Origin: CAJQQK01 sp963696075
GTDB taxonomy: Bacteria; Pseudomonadota; Alphaproteobacteria; Rhizobiales; Hyphomicrobiaceae
Direction of reading: 5' to 3'
Length of the DNA: 64,000 nt
NCBI GenBank assembly: GCA_963696075.1
Contig: CAVOJD010000007.1
Location: 1 to 64,000 of the forward strand
Shown here piece by piece: positions 1-10,273 of this stretch; the first letter of the stretch is position 1, and each line of letters begins with the position of its first letter. The notes under the pieces are model-generated. The model ran no database searches. It saw nothing but the letters and a program-made list of their open reading frames with translations, and was not told where the DNA came from. The translations under genes were made by a program, and so were the position numbers.

Positions 1-581
1 TCGGACCATAAGGCACTTGCTGACGCTTTCGTCCGCAGCTGGATGTGGTGCAGCTGTTGTGGCCGTCAGCAGTCTGTCTATACGGCTTATGACCCCGGCA
101 GCCGAGCTGAGTGCCTGTGCGCAACGCACTTGTTGCGTGGAGGCCCTTTGTTTATTGCCGCAACATTTGCACCGCAACAATCTGTGCTGATGCTCATCGG
201 CAGGGGCCAGCTCGCCGGATTGGTCCCGTGATGGCTGTCTGTGGGTCCAAGGTCATTCGTTCAGGTGATTTGTGCCTGTGGATCACGGCCGAGGTGGGAC
301 GTGGTTTTGAGTTAGCAAGTATTGTAGCTTGATGTTGACAGCGATGGACGGCTCGCGATAGCGCAAAGTCGGCTGAGGTAGTGCGTCTTATTCTTCGGCG
401 TGGAGCAGGTCGTTCGATCGCTGAAAAGCCTCACGCTGCCCATGTTGCTGCCAGCGCCCCGGCTTGATGGAACACAGCTCTCTGACTTGTGGCTCCATTC
501 CTATCCGGTGTCGGAGAAGTTTAGGCTAGGATAGCAAACGACGCTGCATCCGAACTGCGCAAAGCCGAAAGGAACGCTACC
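1..581. other. No recognisable gene
   Basis: I see no convincing coding sequence in this stretch. Short open frames exist on the plus strand, but their translations are unlike any family I know and have no clear ribosome binding site. It lies at the edge of the decayed region that follows and may be degraded coding DNA. Confidence 0.5.
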
Positions 582-1346
582 ATGAGTCACTCAATTGGTA
601 GATGGTGTCACAAAGTCGAAATAGATGGAATTCAATTCCACTCCACGGTCGATCCAGCAGAATATCACAAGCTTCAATCTTCAAGAATAACTTTCTCCTA
701 GTGAAATCGCGCGAGATGATTGAGCGAGAGCTTCAGGTCTTTTTGATGGATGTGCCACGCGAAATGTTGTGGATATCGGAATTTGGCAAGGCGGCAGCGT
801 TGTTCTGCTAGACTTGCTGCTTGACCCAGATCGCTTGGTAGGCATTGAATATAACTCAAGTCCAATTCCTGCATTGTCTGCCTATATAGACGAAAGGCGG
901 CGCTCTGAAATATTTCGATCGATTATGGAATAAATCAAGGTGCCACGGAAAAGGTGGTCAATATTCTAGATAGAAATTTTGGTGATAAGCACCATCGATT
1001 TAGATGATCGATGAGCGTCACATCAGGCTACCTCGAGACAAAAAAGTCTTTTGAAGCGATTTTTCCGCGCCTTGCGCCAGGCGCACATTTTATTATTGAG
1101 GATTGGCAGTGGATCTTCAATCCTGACGTGTCACAACTAGATTACTTTAAAGGAAAGCCCGCTCTTGCTAATCTAGTGGTTGAAATCATTTCGGTGGTGG
1201 GCAGTCGCAAAGATATTATCGCGGATATTACCATTCTCCCGTTTTGCGTTATCGTTACAAGGGGCTCATCCCCATATTCAAAAACGCCACTAAATCTCAA
1301 CGAAATAGTGCCGAAATCAAGGTGCGCCCAAAACACCCTTTTTTAA
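582..1346 (+). pseudogene. Frameshifted cephalosporin hydroxylase / SAM methyltransferase-like gene
   Basis: Conserved pieces of one protein appear in successive reading frames. It starts at ATG 582 (MSHSIGRWCHKVEIDG), is broken by a stop near 698, and continues in another frame as VKSREMIEREL. A third frame holds a nucleotide-binding loop, VVDIGIWQGGSVVLLDLL, near 770-815. The last frame (1011-1346) carries YLETKKSFEAIFPRLAPG and HFIIEDWQW. This order of motifs matches the cephalosporin hydroxylase-like/class I methyltransferase proteins often found in surface-polysaccharide clusters. At least three frame changes mean no functional product is expected. The substrate is unknown. Family assignment is moderate; the pseudogene call is firm because the in-frame pieces join colinearly. 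Confidence 0.7.
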
Positions 1347-1950
1347 GTGGACTGGTTGGTGGTAAGTGGTCTAGCTTGCGTGGCAAACAAAGTCTCGCAC
1401 GATAGCGCAGTTCGCAGCGGAGAGCAGTTCACTTTCGAATGCGCTCACCTCAGCCCGTCTCACTTTTGGGGGCAGAAGACATCTGCCCCTGATAAAAGAG
1501 CCTGGGTTTGGGGGAGGGGCGGAAAGGGTCGCAGCCGCTGGCTCACGCTTAACGAAAGAACCAATTAACCCTGACACTGCTCCAAATCAAAGCAATATCG
1601 ACGATCGAAGGTCTTCGTCGTGTCAGACTCCGATGTCAGTCATGTTTCGATCGGCGCACGGAGAGCTATATTGCTGCGTTTGAGCGGCAGCGAATTCGGG
1701 CATGTGTTCGCGCGTAATCAGCCCGGGTGACAATGCTGAGGTCGAAGTGCGAGAACGAACTTACATGTGATGCATTTGGCAACGCTGGTGCGGATCGGTA
1801 CCCGTGTTCGGGTGGTGTCGAATTATTCCGGTATCAGCGAGAATGCGCCGCCGTGGTTATTGTTCCCAGGGTTTGGCTTGAGCGACGCGGCAGCGGTTAA
1901 AAAAGAACAAGCGGTGAGGCTGGTATTGCAACCCGGTGCGGTGTGAGCCT
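1347..1950. other. No recognisable gene
   Basis: This 600-bp gap has no coding sequence I can support. A 58-codon plus-strand frame (ATG 1770 to TGA 1946) has no recognisable homology and no clear Shine-Dalgarno sequence. The gap separates two broken genes of opposite orientation. Confidence 0.45.
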
Positions 1951-2574
1951 TCATGTTTGGCTTGGCTTGGCGTCGCCACTGGAGAAATCATGGATCAGGT
2001 CAGGGCGTGAGATTTTGTCGAAGGCGGCAGTGAATGCGTCACGCGTCACGTCTCCGAACAGGAACGCCAGCCGTTCGTACAAATAGTCGCAATCCGTTGC
2101 GAGGCGCGGGGAACGAGAGAAACGTCATAGGGATCTCGTTGCGAACGGCCGCTTCAATCAGATTGGTGAATTTCTCGCGCAGAACAACTGTTTGATCAGC
2201 CGATTTCGTGGCGCCCCACAAGCCCCCTGCAACCGAACGTCCGGACCGCCAGCCTGTTGTCTCCTTTTGGACGAACTCCCTGCTCTTGGCGGCATCCTGG
2301 AAGTTTCGGACGGGTATGATGATGTGCGAGACGCTCATGCCGAGCGCGATGATTTCGTCGAGATGGTCGCACAGGTATGGGCTCTTGATGATTGCTGGGC
2401 CGTCACGGTCGAAAATGTCCTTCTCTGAGACCCGCCCGAGCCGTCTCATAGTAAGAGCCATAGCCTTCGGCGCTCGAAAAACCGGTGTCCAAACCAATCT
2501 CGGTGAGAAGACTTATGAGAAAAGTCGTGCCGGCCCGACCCGTTCCGCTGATGTAGGTTCTGCCCCGGGACATC
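1951..2574 (-). pseudogene. Frameshifted P-loop (sulfotransferase-like) protein
   Basis: Three frames join into one protein read on the minus strand. The N-terminus from ATG 2574 reads MSRGRTYISGTGRAGTTFL, a GxGRxGTT phosphate-binding loop like that of sulfotransferases. A frame change near 2426 leads to EKDIFDRDGPAIIKSPYLCD. A second, an extra G in the GGGG run at 2108-2111, separates MTFLSFP from the C-terminal frame LATDCDYLYERLAFLFGDV, which ends at the stop 1951-1953. An intact version would be about 205 residues. The family can transfer sulfate or act as an NTPase, and its acceptor cannot be told here. The neighbouring polysaccharide-type genes fit modification of a surface glycan. Loss of function is inferred unless both indels are sequencing errors. 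Confidence 0.7.
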
Positions 2575-2653
2575 ACTTGAACCTCATTCCCATTCTTGTC
2601 ATTGGTGATATGCGCGGCCGCATAAGGTTAGGGTCAAGATCGCGGACAGTCTT

Positions 2654-3563
2654 TCAATTATTTTCATTCGCTCGAGCCAAGACTGTGACGAGGTCGAGGC
2701 TGGGCTGCGCGGCAGTTGGACTTTTCAGCTTCACGACGAACTGGTAGATGTCCGAATAGGGGCTGGCCTCGAATGCCTGCTGCAGGTCCTTGGGCAGTTT
2801 CGTCCAGAGGTCGGCGAATTCGGCGGTCTCGGGAGGTTTGCGGACGGCCTTAGCATCGACGATTTTGAGGTTCGACGATGCGGCCAGGGCCTCGACGTTT
2901 CTCACACAGAAGAACCGCATATGCGTCTTATCGAGCAGGCCCCAGTCACCGTATCTGAAGTCTCCCGACGCCGATGGTTCCGAGAACGGCTGCATGCGCG
3001 ATGTGTGGCAGAGACAAGATGATCGAGCCGTTCTCGGCCATCACACGTTTCATGCCGGCAAGAACGGACCATGGGTCGTAGACATGTTCGAGGACGTCGG
3101 CGGCCAGTACGACATCGAATTTGTCGCGCGCTGCATATGTGTCGGCCGAAGTCGGATCGTTGAGTATCGGCTCTTCGATGTCGCGCGTGTAGCGGCGCAG
3201 TTTCTCGATCGATGCTTCCACGATCTCGATCGCGCTCAGTTCGCATTGCTTTGCGCCAACTATGTGCTTTGCGATGGCGCCTGAGCCTGCGCCGATCTCG
3301 AGGACGCGTCTGCCAGGTTCGATGAAGGACAGAACGAACGAGCCGGCAGTATCGCCGTCGAGGTCGATCTCATACGTGTAGTCCATGTTTGATTGCAGGT
3401 TCGGTGCCGAGGCCGGTTCAGCGACCCTGAGAGCGCCGTCGTACGGGTTGGGTTCACGCGATGCGAGCACGATTTTTGTTCGACAGATGACGAGCCGCAG
3501 TTTGTTTCGAGCTCGGCGAAGCTCTCGCGGTATTTTGCGAAGCAGCGTGTGGGCGGTATCCAT
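2654..3563 (-). pseudogene. Frameshifted class I SAM-dependent methyltransferase
   Basis: The frame starting at 3563 has the class I methyltransferase motif I, VLEIGAGSGAIAKHI, then LAADVLEHVYDPWSVL (motif IV region) and SIILSLPHIAHAAVLG. The frame ends early near 2946, after a change around the CCC run at 2964-2966. The rest continues in another frame: GDFRYGDWGLLDKTHMRFF, typical of methyltransferases in O-antigen and other surface-glycan clusters. Joined, the protein has about 300 residues and ends at 2654. It directly follows the WbsX-like gene and may once have been fused to it. Acceptor unknown. It would need one base removed to be restored. Confidence 0.72.
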
Positions 3564-4715
3564 GACCTTGATTTCTCTGATATCGGATTGTTCGAGAACG
3601 CGGCGCTTAAACGCTGTTCCCTATGAACGACCCTCCTGGGGACGCGCCTCACAGCTTCAAGAAACGTTGTGCCATATTTGTGGTCGGGTTCTAGATGACA
3701 TCCTTCGGCCCATTCATTCCAGGCATTGATGAAGACAAGTTGCTGGCCGGGCGGGTTGTTCGCAAGCGACTTCTGTGTTGCCAATTTCAGCCAGTGCTCG
3801 AGTTCTCCTGGTGATTTACCCCGACATGATCGTCGCGCGACTGCCGTGGCGCCGAGCGGTATTGTCCCAGCACGGGAACGTAGTCGGATAGACAACCGGG
3901 TCGGCGTGTTCCAGGGCCAGATAAGCCTCGGCGACGTCACAAAAATCGTGGATCGAACCGGTGAAGTTCGGAATGGCGAATTCCCGGTTTGTCTTACAAA
4001 GGTTCGGTACGGTCTGTTTTTTCAGGTTATGGGGGGGGAATTCAACAGCGCTGTCGAAACCCATGTGGGTGACGCTCTTGATGCCGTGCGTAAGTGCTGC
4101 GCACAAGTGTGCTGAGATCCCATTTTTTTGGAGCAGCGTTCGCCAGACATCGATGCGGTTCGTGATATCCGGTATCTCCTGGGGCCGGTAGATGAGGAAC
4201 AGGATATCGCCATTCACGCGAAAATAGCGCGGGTCCTCGAAGTAGGGCAGGAGATCGCCGACGAATTGCTCGGCGTCGTGGGCGGCATAGTTCTGACCAA
4301 TGAGGACCTCGTGTTCCGAGGCATCCCATGCGCGTGTCCAGTTCTCGTTCGCCCAGGATAGGCAGAACGGCATTGGATTGTCCTTATCGGCAAGGATACC
4401 GTTCAGGGGTTGCTCGAGGATGCGTGTGCCATCGAACCAGTAGTAGTGGTAGCAGAAGGCGGAGATACCGTATTGGAGAGCGAGTTCGGTTTGTGCTCGT
4501 TGACTGTCGCGCAGTCGCAGGTCGTAGAAGCCTAGATCGGTCGGCAGATGCGGCTGCCAGTGCTCTTGAAAGAGCGGCTTTGCCTTCGTGACATTCGACC
4601 ATTCGGTGAAGCCCTTGCCCCACCACCTGTCGTTTTCTGGAATGGGGTGGAACTGCGGCAGGTGGAAAGCCAGGAACTGAGGCATTTTTGCAAGATTTTT
4701 CGTGCCAACGAACAT
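3564..4715 (-). pseudogene. Frameshifted WbsX-like glycan biosynthesis protein (GH99-like fold)
   Basis: Residues from the frame at 4715 match WbsX-type proteins: LAFHLPQFHPIPENDRWWG, KGFTEWSNV, ISAFCYHYYWFDG, FCLSWANENWTRAWD. An extra C in the CCCC run at 3819-3822 ends this frame after DNTARRHGSRATIMSG. The following frame carries GELEHWLKLA, then VFINAWNEWAEGCHLEPD, the conserved C-terminal signature. Homology stops near 3640, so the true end is uncertain, and a fusion with the downstream methyltransferase is possible. The start may be ATG 4715 or 4685. WbsX proteins act in O-antigen/capsule synthesis and are related to glycoside hydrolase family 99. With the neighbouring methyltransferase and P-loop gene this marks a former glycan-modification locus. 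Confidence 0.78.
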
Positions 4716-4971
4716 TGTAATACCTAGATTCAGCCTGATGCGAGCCGGGCAACGGCAAAGCGGATGAATGAGCGCGGTGTAGCGTTTATCCGTGTTCGAA
4801 TAGGGCGAGCCTGACTTTGCAACTCTATCAGTCAGTGAATTTCTTGTACCGGCTACTCCGCATCAATCAGAAGGAACAGTTCAAGCAGAGGTTCTTTCAC
4901 AGGAAAATTGTCACGCGAGTGTTGCAAAAGGTCTGCGGACGGGACGCTAGCCGCCGCACTATTTGATATTT

Positions 4972-6004
4972 CCTGATTACCCAGACACGTCCTCTTGGCG
5001 CCACAAGTATCTGATATTGTTGGCTTCAGTTATTCGAGCGGGAGGCAGCGATGGCGCGCAATCGAGTGCAGTTTCAAAAGGGGCTGAGCCTCGCCGAGTT
5101 CCTTGAACACTATGGGACCGAGGAGAAGTGCCAGGCCGCATTGATCGCGATGCGCTGGCCAGATGGCTTCGTGTGTCCGCGCTGCGGCAGCGTTCGCCAT
5201 AGCTGGTCGCCGGCACGGCGCCATTTCCAATGCTCGGACTGCCGGCTGCAGACCTCGGCCAAGGCCGGCACGATCTTCCACAAATCGAAGACGCCGCTGA
5301 CCAAGTGGTTCTTGGCGATGCACCTGATCACCTCAGCCAAGAACGACATCTCCGGTCTCGAACTCGCGCGCCAACTGGACGTGAAGTGGGACACTGCGTG
5401 GCTGATGAAGCAGAAGCTGATGGAGGTCATGCGACAGCGCAACACGATCTACAAGCTCGCCGGCGATGTGCAGATCGATGATGCGTATCTGGGTGGCGAA
5501 AAGCCTGGAAAGACGGGCCGGGGCGCGGGCAACAAGGTCCCTTTCGTGTTGGCCGTTGCGACCCGTGACGGCAAACCGGTCTACACGCACGTGCGCCGCG
5601 TGACGGCCTTCACCAAAGAAGCGATCCGCGACTATGCGACAGCCAACATCAGGCCGGGCTCTATTGTCGCCAGTGATGGGCTCGCCTGTTTCAAGGGACT
5701 CGCCCGAGGCCGGCATGCGCCACCTGCCGATCGTTACCGGCGGCGGTCGGCCAAAGCAGGTTCTGATGCACTGGTCGAATACCGGGCTTGGTAATCTCAA
5801 GGGGGCCATCAACGGCACCTGCCGCAGTTGCGACGCTCACCACACCGATCGCTATCTCGCCGCCTACGAGTGGCGCTTCAATCGCCGCTTTGTGCTCGCC
5901 AAGAACCTTGAACGGCTGGCCCGCGCTGCCGTCAAAACGGCACCCGTCCCTCACCGCACCATCGCAAACGTCAGACCCGCAGCGGAGACGTCGGGGTAAT
6001 CAGG
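4972..6004 (+). mobile_element. IS1595-family insertion sequence (ISXO2-like), degenerate
   Basis: An imperfectly preserved insertion sequence of about 1.03 kb. Matching inverted ends are visible: CCTGATTACCC at 4972-4982 and its complement GGGTAATCAGG at 5994-6004. The transposase stop codon lies in the right repeat. No identical flanking direct repeats are obvious (left flank TGATATTT, right flank TGCGCTAA), so the insertion is old or the outer ends were misjudged. It sits at the border between the decayed glycan genes and the intact outer-membrane genes. Confidence 0.7.
5051..5999 (+). pseudogene. IS1595-family (ISXO2-like) transposase, frameshifted
   Basis: The N-terminal part from ATG 5051 has the family's zinc ribbon (CPRCGS at about residue 42 and CSDC about 20 residues later). 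It also has the IDDAYLGGEK motif with the first catalytic acidic residues, and ASDGLACFKG with the second. A frame change near 5698 interrupts it. The C-terminal part continues in another frame as HWSNTGLGNLKGAI, CDAHHTDRYLAAYEWRFNRR and LARAAVKTAPVPHR, the usual end of ISXO2-like transposases. Full length would be about 315 residues, normal for the family. The enzyme is probably inactive. It does not bear on the function of the neighbouring genes. Confidence 0.88.
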
Positions 6005-6302
6005 TGCGCTAATGGCCGCTTGATGACGGCTTCGCTTGCCGACGAGCGATCTAATGGAGCTTGGACGACCACTCAAGCCGCGGCATCAAGCTCGCTGACT
6101 TCTTCAAGCAAGCGACGAAAATCGGGCTCCGGCGATAAACACATGGTTCGATAGGTGTTCAGGAAGGGCAGCCAAATCTTTTCAAGGACTTGAGCGAAGA
6201 TCACCAGAACATCACGCGCGGCGAGGCGCCGCCGTACCGAATGCACCCGCCTGGACGGAACGGCGTCATCTGCATGACGCGGCCGATGTGTCCCGCAGCC
6301 CT
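6005..6302. other. Gap between two mobile elements, no gene
   Basis: About 300 bp between the IS1595 remnant and the MITE-like element. I find no supported coding sequence. It is the original 3' flank of the outer-membrane gene that ends at 6602. Confidence 0.5.
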
Positions 6303-6604
6303 TAGAGCGGTTCAGGATTAGATGGAATCAATTCTGTTTTAAAAGGCGCGCCGATCCACCAGGAGGGCGGCGCAGAGCATATCGGCGATGGTCAAGCCGT
6401 CCGACGCACACAAAGTTGGCGAAGTCCGAAACATCGGACTTCGTGGGCGGCGCGCCTTTTAAAACCCGCAGGTCCGGGCGGATTTGGCCCGATACCATCG
6501 CCGTCTGTCTCGTCCGTAGTACCACGACGCACTTCGCCAGCCGGCTCGGTCTCGAACCAAATCCACCTCGGAAGAATGGTTCCATCTAATCCTGAACCGC
6601 TCTA
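6303..6604. mobile_element. 302-bp MITE-like element with TA target duplication
   Basis: The two ends are perfect 25-bp inverted repeats: 6303-6327 and 6580-6604 (TAGAGCGGTTCAGGATTAGA at the left tip). Each end includes the dinucleotide TA, as expected for an IS630/mariner-type insertion. Inside is a second perfect 16-bp inverted pair, TTTTAAAAGGCGCGCC at 6337-6352 and its complement at 6449-6464, so the element is a nested palindrome. It encodes no transposase, so it would move only with a helper enzyme elsewhere. The right TA is part of the stop codon of the adjacent barrel gene. The 85-codon minus-strand frame inside it (6328-6585) is probably fortuitous. Confidence 0.85.
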
Positions 6605-9600
6605 GAACTTGCCAACCACGTTGACGAAAACACCACCGTCATCGTGTGTGAGGTCGCTCACGTCGTCTGAGAACCGGCCAAAGTTGTAGCCGACGCCAAG
6701 CTTCAGATTGTCGTTGAGGTGGCGATAGACGCCCGTGACGAGGCCGAAGTTGGTCGTTTCGATCTCAGGCGTGTGCAGGACGCGCGCCTCGAGCAGGAAA
6801 TCCCAGCTCTTGACGATGTGCATATCGGCCCGCAACACCGCCAGATGCGCCGATGAGGCAACAAAGTCCTTGGCGCTGCGCGTCTGTGAAACCTCACCAA
6901 TCCGGAAGCCATACTTGGCGCCGACCGTCAGGTACGGCGTGATGTCGATGTTGGCGTCCGCCGACAGGATGAAACTGCGCTGTGCCGGCCCAAGCTTGTT
7001 GCCAAACAGGTCGACCTGATCCGGCCCCGGCAGATCGTAGATGAAGATGAACTTGAACAGACCATTGACCCAGTCGTGCTCGACCGGCCGGTAGGCATAG
7101 CCGACACTGCCCTTGACATAGTCCCCATCCAGCAGGCTCGCCTGGTTGGAATCGGAGATCACCGCGTCGATGCCCGTCAGGAACCGCCAGTCATCATCGG
7201 TGGCAACCGAAAAGCCGGCCGCCGCGAGATAGGTGTTGCGGTCCTTGCGCGGATCGCCGGAATCCTCGAAACGGACTTCGCTCTTGAAGCGCCAGTTCAG
7301 CAGGTCGCCATCCTTGTAGACGACCGAGAGCGACGGCGCTGTGCGCTCGATATCACCGAGACCTGTCGGGTCCTGGATCTCGCCGTACTCAACGCCACCG
7401 GAAATCGCCCACAACGGCGTCGGCGTGTAGACCACCCCGTACGTGCTCGTCAGCGACTGGCGCACGCCGAAAGCATCGTAATTGTTCTCGGCAAACCCTG
7501 AGACACTCTCACTGTACTTGTGCTTGGCGCCGATGACGAAGCGGCCATAGTCCGTGCCGACCAGCGGTCGCCCAAGGCTCAGCGAGCGTTCCGGATCGAG
7601 CTTGTAGCCGAAATAGTTCCGGTCTTCCGGCGTCGGGTCATAGCTGACCGCCGCAAGTCCACCCCACCCAAGCGTACCGTAGGACACCTCGCCACTGAGC
7701 CCGATCTTGTCGCTGACGCGAACTTCACCGCCAATGCCGCCACGATCGTTGCGGCTGATGTTGCCGGTGCGCCGTGCCGTGCCTTGGCCGAACACGTAGA
7801 GCGAATGGTCATCGTCGAATTTATGCGCAACCTTGACGCCGACATCCGCCCGCCCGCCATCACGGATCGCGAGCCCCGGTATCGTCACGTCCGTCAGCTT
7901 GAGCCCGACACCGACCGTCCACGCTTCGTCCCAGTCATACTCGACCTCACCCACGCCTTCCTGTTCGGTCTGGCCGTTGTCACTCCAGTAGTTCTTGTAC
8001 TTCAGCTTGAAGCGCACATCGTCGCGCAACTCGACATCACCCGCCGCGCCGAAGATCCGCTGATCGCGCAGCGTATTGTAGCCAAGCGACGAAAACCCGC
8101 CATCGCGCCGCTCGTAGTAGGCCCCGACGGCCCCCTTCTTGGCGAGCCCCAGATCCTGCAGATCAAGCTGCACCTTGGCCCGTTCCGCCATCGCCTTGCG
8201 GTTGCGCCGTCCAGCCGTCCCTTGCTCGGTCAGGGTCAGGCCGCCGTTGATCGAACTGGTGCTGCTGAAGCCAGGCCCATCCGTGCGGGCAACTTCGCCT
8301 TCGACGTAGGAGTTCTTGCCGAGGCGAACGTGGACGTCACCCGCAATGACCTTCTGGGACGCCGCCCCGGTCTGCTCGTTGATGCCCGACGCACCGATCC
8401 GCACGTTGTCCGTCACCCAGGCTTCACCGCGCCCACCGCTGGAGTAGCCCTTCACCTCGCCAAGCGCCGGCGTGAATTCGTACTGCACCACCAGATACTG
8501 CGCGTTGCCGTTGATCGCTTCGCCCGCAACAATATCCTCGCGCCCCGCACTGGAGGCCAGCGGCTGCTTCAACAGCACCACCCCCTGCACGTAGTTGATC
8601 TCATAGTCCTGTCCATAGCGCAGCGGCCGCCGGCTCAGCACCATGCCGCTGACTTCGTCGCGAACCTCGATCGTGATCGTCTCAGAGCCGCGATTGACGT
8701 CCTGGCGCGAAAGGAAATAGGCCGATCCCCCCGTGCCGCGCATGTTGTCGCGCTGCGGCAGCGTGCCCGGCCGCGACACGTAGGCCTCCACACCAACCCG
8801 CGCGTCGCCATGCCGCGTCGTGGTCTGCGACCGGTAAAGACCGTGCGCGCCATAGAGCTGGCGCTGATTGCGGGCGAACTCCGTGCCCTGGATCGTCGTC
8901 TTATAGCGGCCCCACATCACATGGCTGCCGTCGCGCTCCAGGCGAATATAGAATTTCCCATCCGTCGGCGCGTCCTCAATCGCCGTCGAACCATCCCCGT
9001 AGACGGGATAGTAGCGATCCGGATCGATCCGCCGCAGCAAATCCTGCGGCCCCTTGTCATCGAGGTTACGGAACAGGTTCTCGACCTTTTCCTCCCCCGT
9101 ATCCGCTGACGCCGTCAGCAGATAGCGCCCCTTGATCTTACCCTTCAGATAGAACGCAAGCCGCCCCTTGGCGTAGTTCCGGTCGAACTCACCCGGAGCC
9201 GCATCCACCACATGCTTGCTTCCGATCCGCCGCCCCGCGGTCAGATCGGCAAGGCCGACATAGAACCACTCGTTTTCCGGAATATTGACCTGCCGCGAAA
9301 ACGCGAGTTTGCCATCGCGCCGCCCCGTAACACTGACGTCGATATCGTGCTCACCGGGCGGCAGAATGCGCTGCATGACGAACGCTCCCGTCGCATCGGT
9401 CGGAATAGTCTCGCCAAGCGCACTCACCTCGTGCCCATCCGGCACATTGCGCCCGAACACCGTGATCGACCCGCCATAGATCGGGATGTTGCGCGTCGCC
9501 GTCCGGTCTTCTCCACGCCCCGCCGAAACCGGCAGGCCGGCCGGCGACGTGGCATGGCCTTCGAGGTTGCGCCCAGTACGCCGCACCTTCAGCGGCACCG

Positions 9601-10273
9601 TCTCATCAAACCGCCCCTTGTCGTCATAGACCCGCAAAACGTAGATGTATTCCCCGGAACCCGACGCCGGCATTGTCCAGGTGGTCCCTTCACCCGTCCC
9701 CACCACCGCCACCACCTCCAACGGCCGCTCGATCACCGCCGTCTCGGCATCATAGATGCGCACTTCGGCCCGTCGTATCCAACCTGGATAGTTCGTCGTC
9801 ACGTTGAACCTGATGCGCTCGCCCGCGCCATAGCTGTGGCGCAGGTCCGTCGTTGCCACGTTCAGGATCGGCCGGACATCAAGACCGTCGAACTTGATCT
9901 GGATATCGACGTTCGACAGCGCGATATCCGTTCGCCGCTGCGTGTCGCCGACCGTGTCATCGCCAACCAGCCGTTCACCATCGACGCTGATCGAGAAGCC
10001 GACGCCACCAGGATCGGCATCGGACTGCGCCTTCTCGGTGTTCTCGCCGACCGCGATACGGCTCGTCTTCACCTGCCAGTCCGACTTGCCCTGCGAAGCA
10101 TAGTCCCACCGGTTCACCACCGGCGACTGCGCCGCAGCTTCCCCAGCCGGCACGACGATGCCGGCAAGCGACAGTCCCGCAAGCGCGCTCGTGCAAAGCA
10201 GCAGGATTTCAAATCGACGGATCATTGTCTTCGCGTCCCATGAATGGTTGCAATCTTGCACTTGCGTACTCAC
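6602..10273 (-). CDS. Outer-membrane beta-barrel protein paired with giant DUF11 protein
   Basis: A 1223-residue protein, N-terminally a signal peptide (hydrophobic LLLCTSALAGLSLAGIVV, ending near AAAQ). Next come a region of Ig-like/beta-sandwich character (about 60-350), a plug-like or linker segment, and a long C-terminal part of alternating amphipathic strands ending in a terminal aromatic (VVGKF). That ending is the usual signature of an outer-membrane barrel. I cannot assign it to a named transporter family, and no TonB box is evident. The start is taken as GTG 10273, overlapping the upstream stop (GTGA); ATG 10225 is the alternative and removes 16 residues. Its stop codon is contributed by the adjoining MITE. 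Close coupling to the giant repeat protein suggests that it anchors, exports or works with it. That is inference. Confidence 0.72.
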   Translation of the reverse strand: MSTQVQDCNHSWDAKTMIRRFEILLLCTSALAGLSLAGIVVPAGEAAAQSPVVNRWDYASQGKSDWQVKTSRIAVGENTEKAQSDADPGGVGFSISVDGERLVGDDTVGDTQRRTDIALSNVDIQIKFDGLDVRPILNVATTDLRHSYGAGERIRFNVTTNYPGWIRRAEVRIYDAETAVIERPLEVVAVVGTGEGTTWTMPASGSGEYIYVLRVYDDKGRFDETVPLKVRRTGRNLEGHATSPAGLPVSAGRGEDRTATRNIPIYGGSITVFGRNVPDGHEVSALGETIPTDATGAFVMQRILPPGEHDIDVSVTGRRDGKLAFSRQVNIPENEWFYVGLADLTAGRRIGSKHVVDAAPGEFDRNYAKGRLAFYLKGKIKGRYLLTASADTGEEKVENLFRNLDDKGPQDLLRRIDPDRYYPVYGDGSTAIEDAPTDGKFYIRLERDGSHVMWGRYKTTIQGTEFARNQRQLYGAHGLYRSQTTTRHGDARVGVEAYVSRPGTLPQRDNMRGTGGSAYFLSRQDVNRGSETITIEVRDEVSGMVLSRRPLRYGQDYEINYVQGVVLLKQPLASSAGREDIVAGEAINGNAQYLVVQYEFTPALGEVKGYSSGGRGEAWVTDNVRIGASGINEQTGAASQKVIAGDVHVRLGKNSYVEGEVARTDGPGFSSTSSINGGLTLTEQGTAGRRNRKAMAERAKVQLDLQDLGLAKKGAVGAYYERRDGGFSSLGYNTLRDQRIFGAAGDVELRDDVRFKLKYKNYWSDNGQTEQEGVGEVEYDWDEAWTVGVGLKLTDVTIPGLAIRDGGRADVGVKVAHKFDDDHSLYVFGQGTARRTGNISRNDRGGIGGEVRVSDKIGLSGEVSYGTLGWGGLAAVSYDPTPEDRNYFGYKLDPERSLSLGRPLVGTDYGRFVIGAKHKYSESVSGFAENNYDAFGVRQSLTSTYGVVYTPTPLWAISGGVEYGEIQDPTGLGDIERTAPSLSVVYKDGDLLNWRFKSEVRFEDSGDPRKDRNTYLAAAGFSVATDDDWRFLTGIDAVISDSNQASLLDGDYVKGSVGYAYRPVEHDWVNGLFKFIFIYDLPGPDQVDLFGNKLGPAQRSFILSADANIDITPYLTVGAKYGFRIGEVSQTRSAKDFVASSAHLAVLRADMHIVKSWDFLLEARVLHTPEIETTNFGLVTGVYRHLNDNLKLGVGYNFGRFSDDVSDLTHDDGGVFVNVVGKF

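Noticed and set aside
6328..6585. 85-codon frame inside the MITE
   Set aside because: No homology and it spans the inner palindrome, so it is probably chance.
7520..10243. Long plus-strand open frames (529 and 343 codons)
   Set aside because: They lie antisense to the barrel gene, have Arg/Ala/Pro-heavy translations typical of the reverse of high-GC codons, and no family features.
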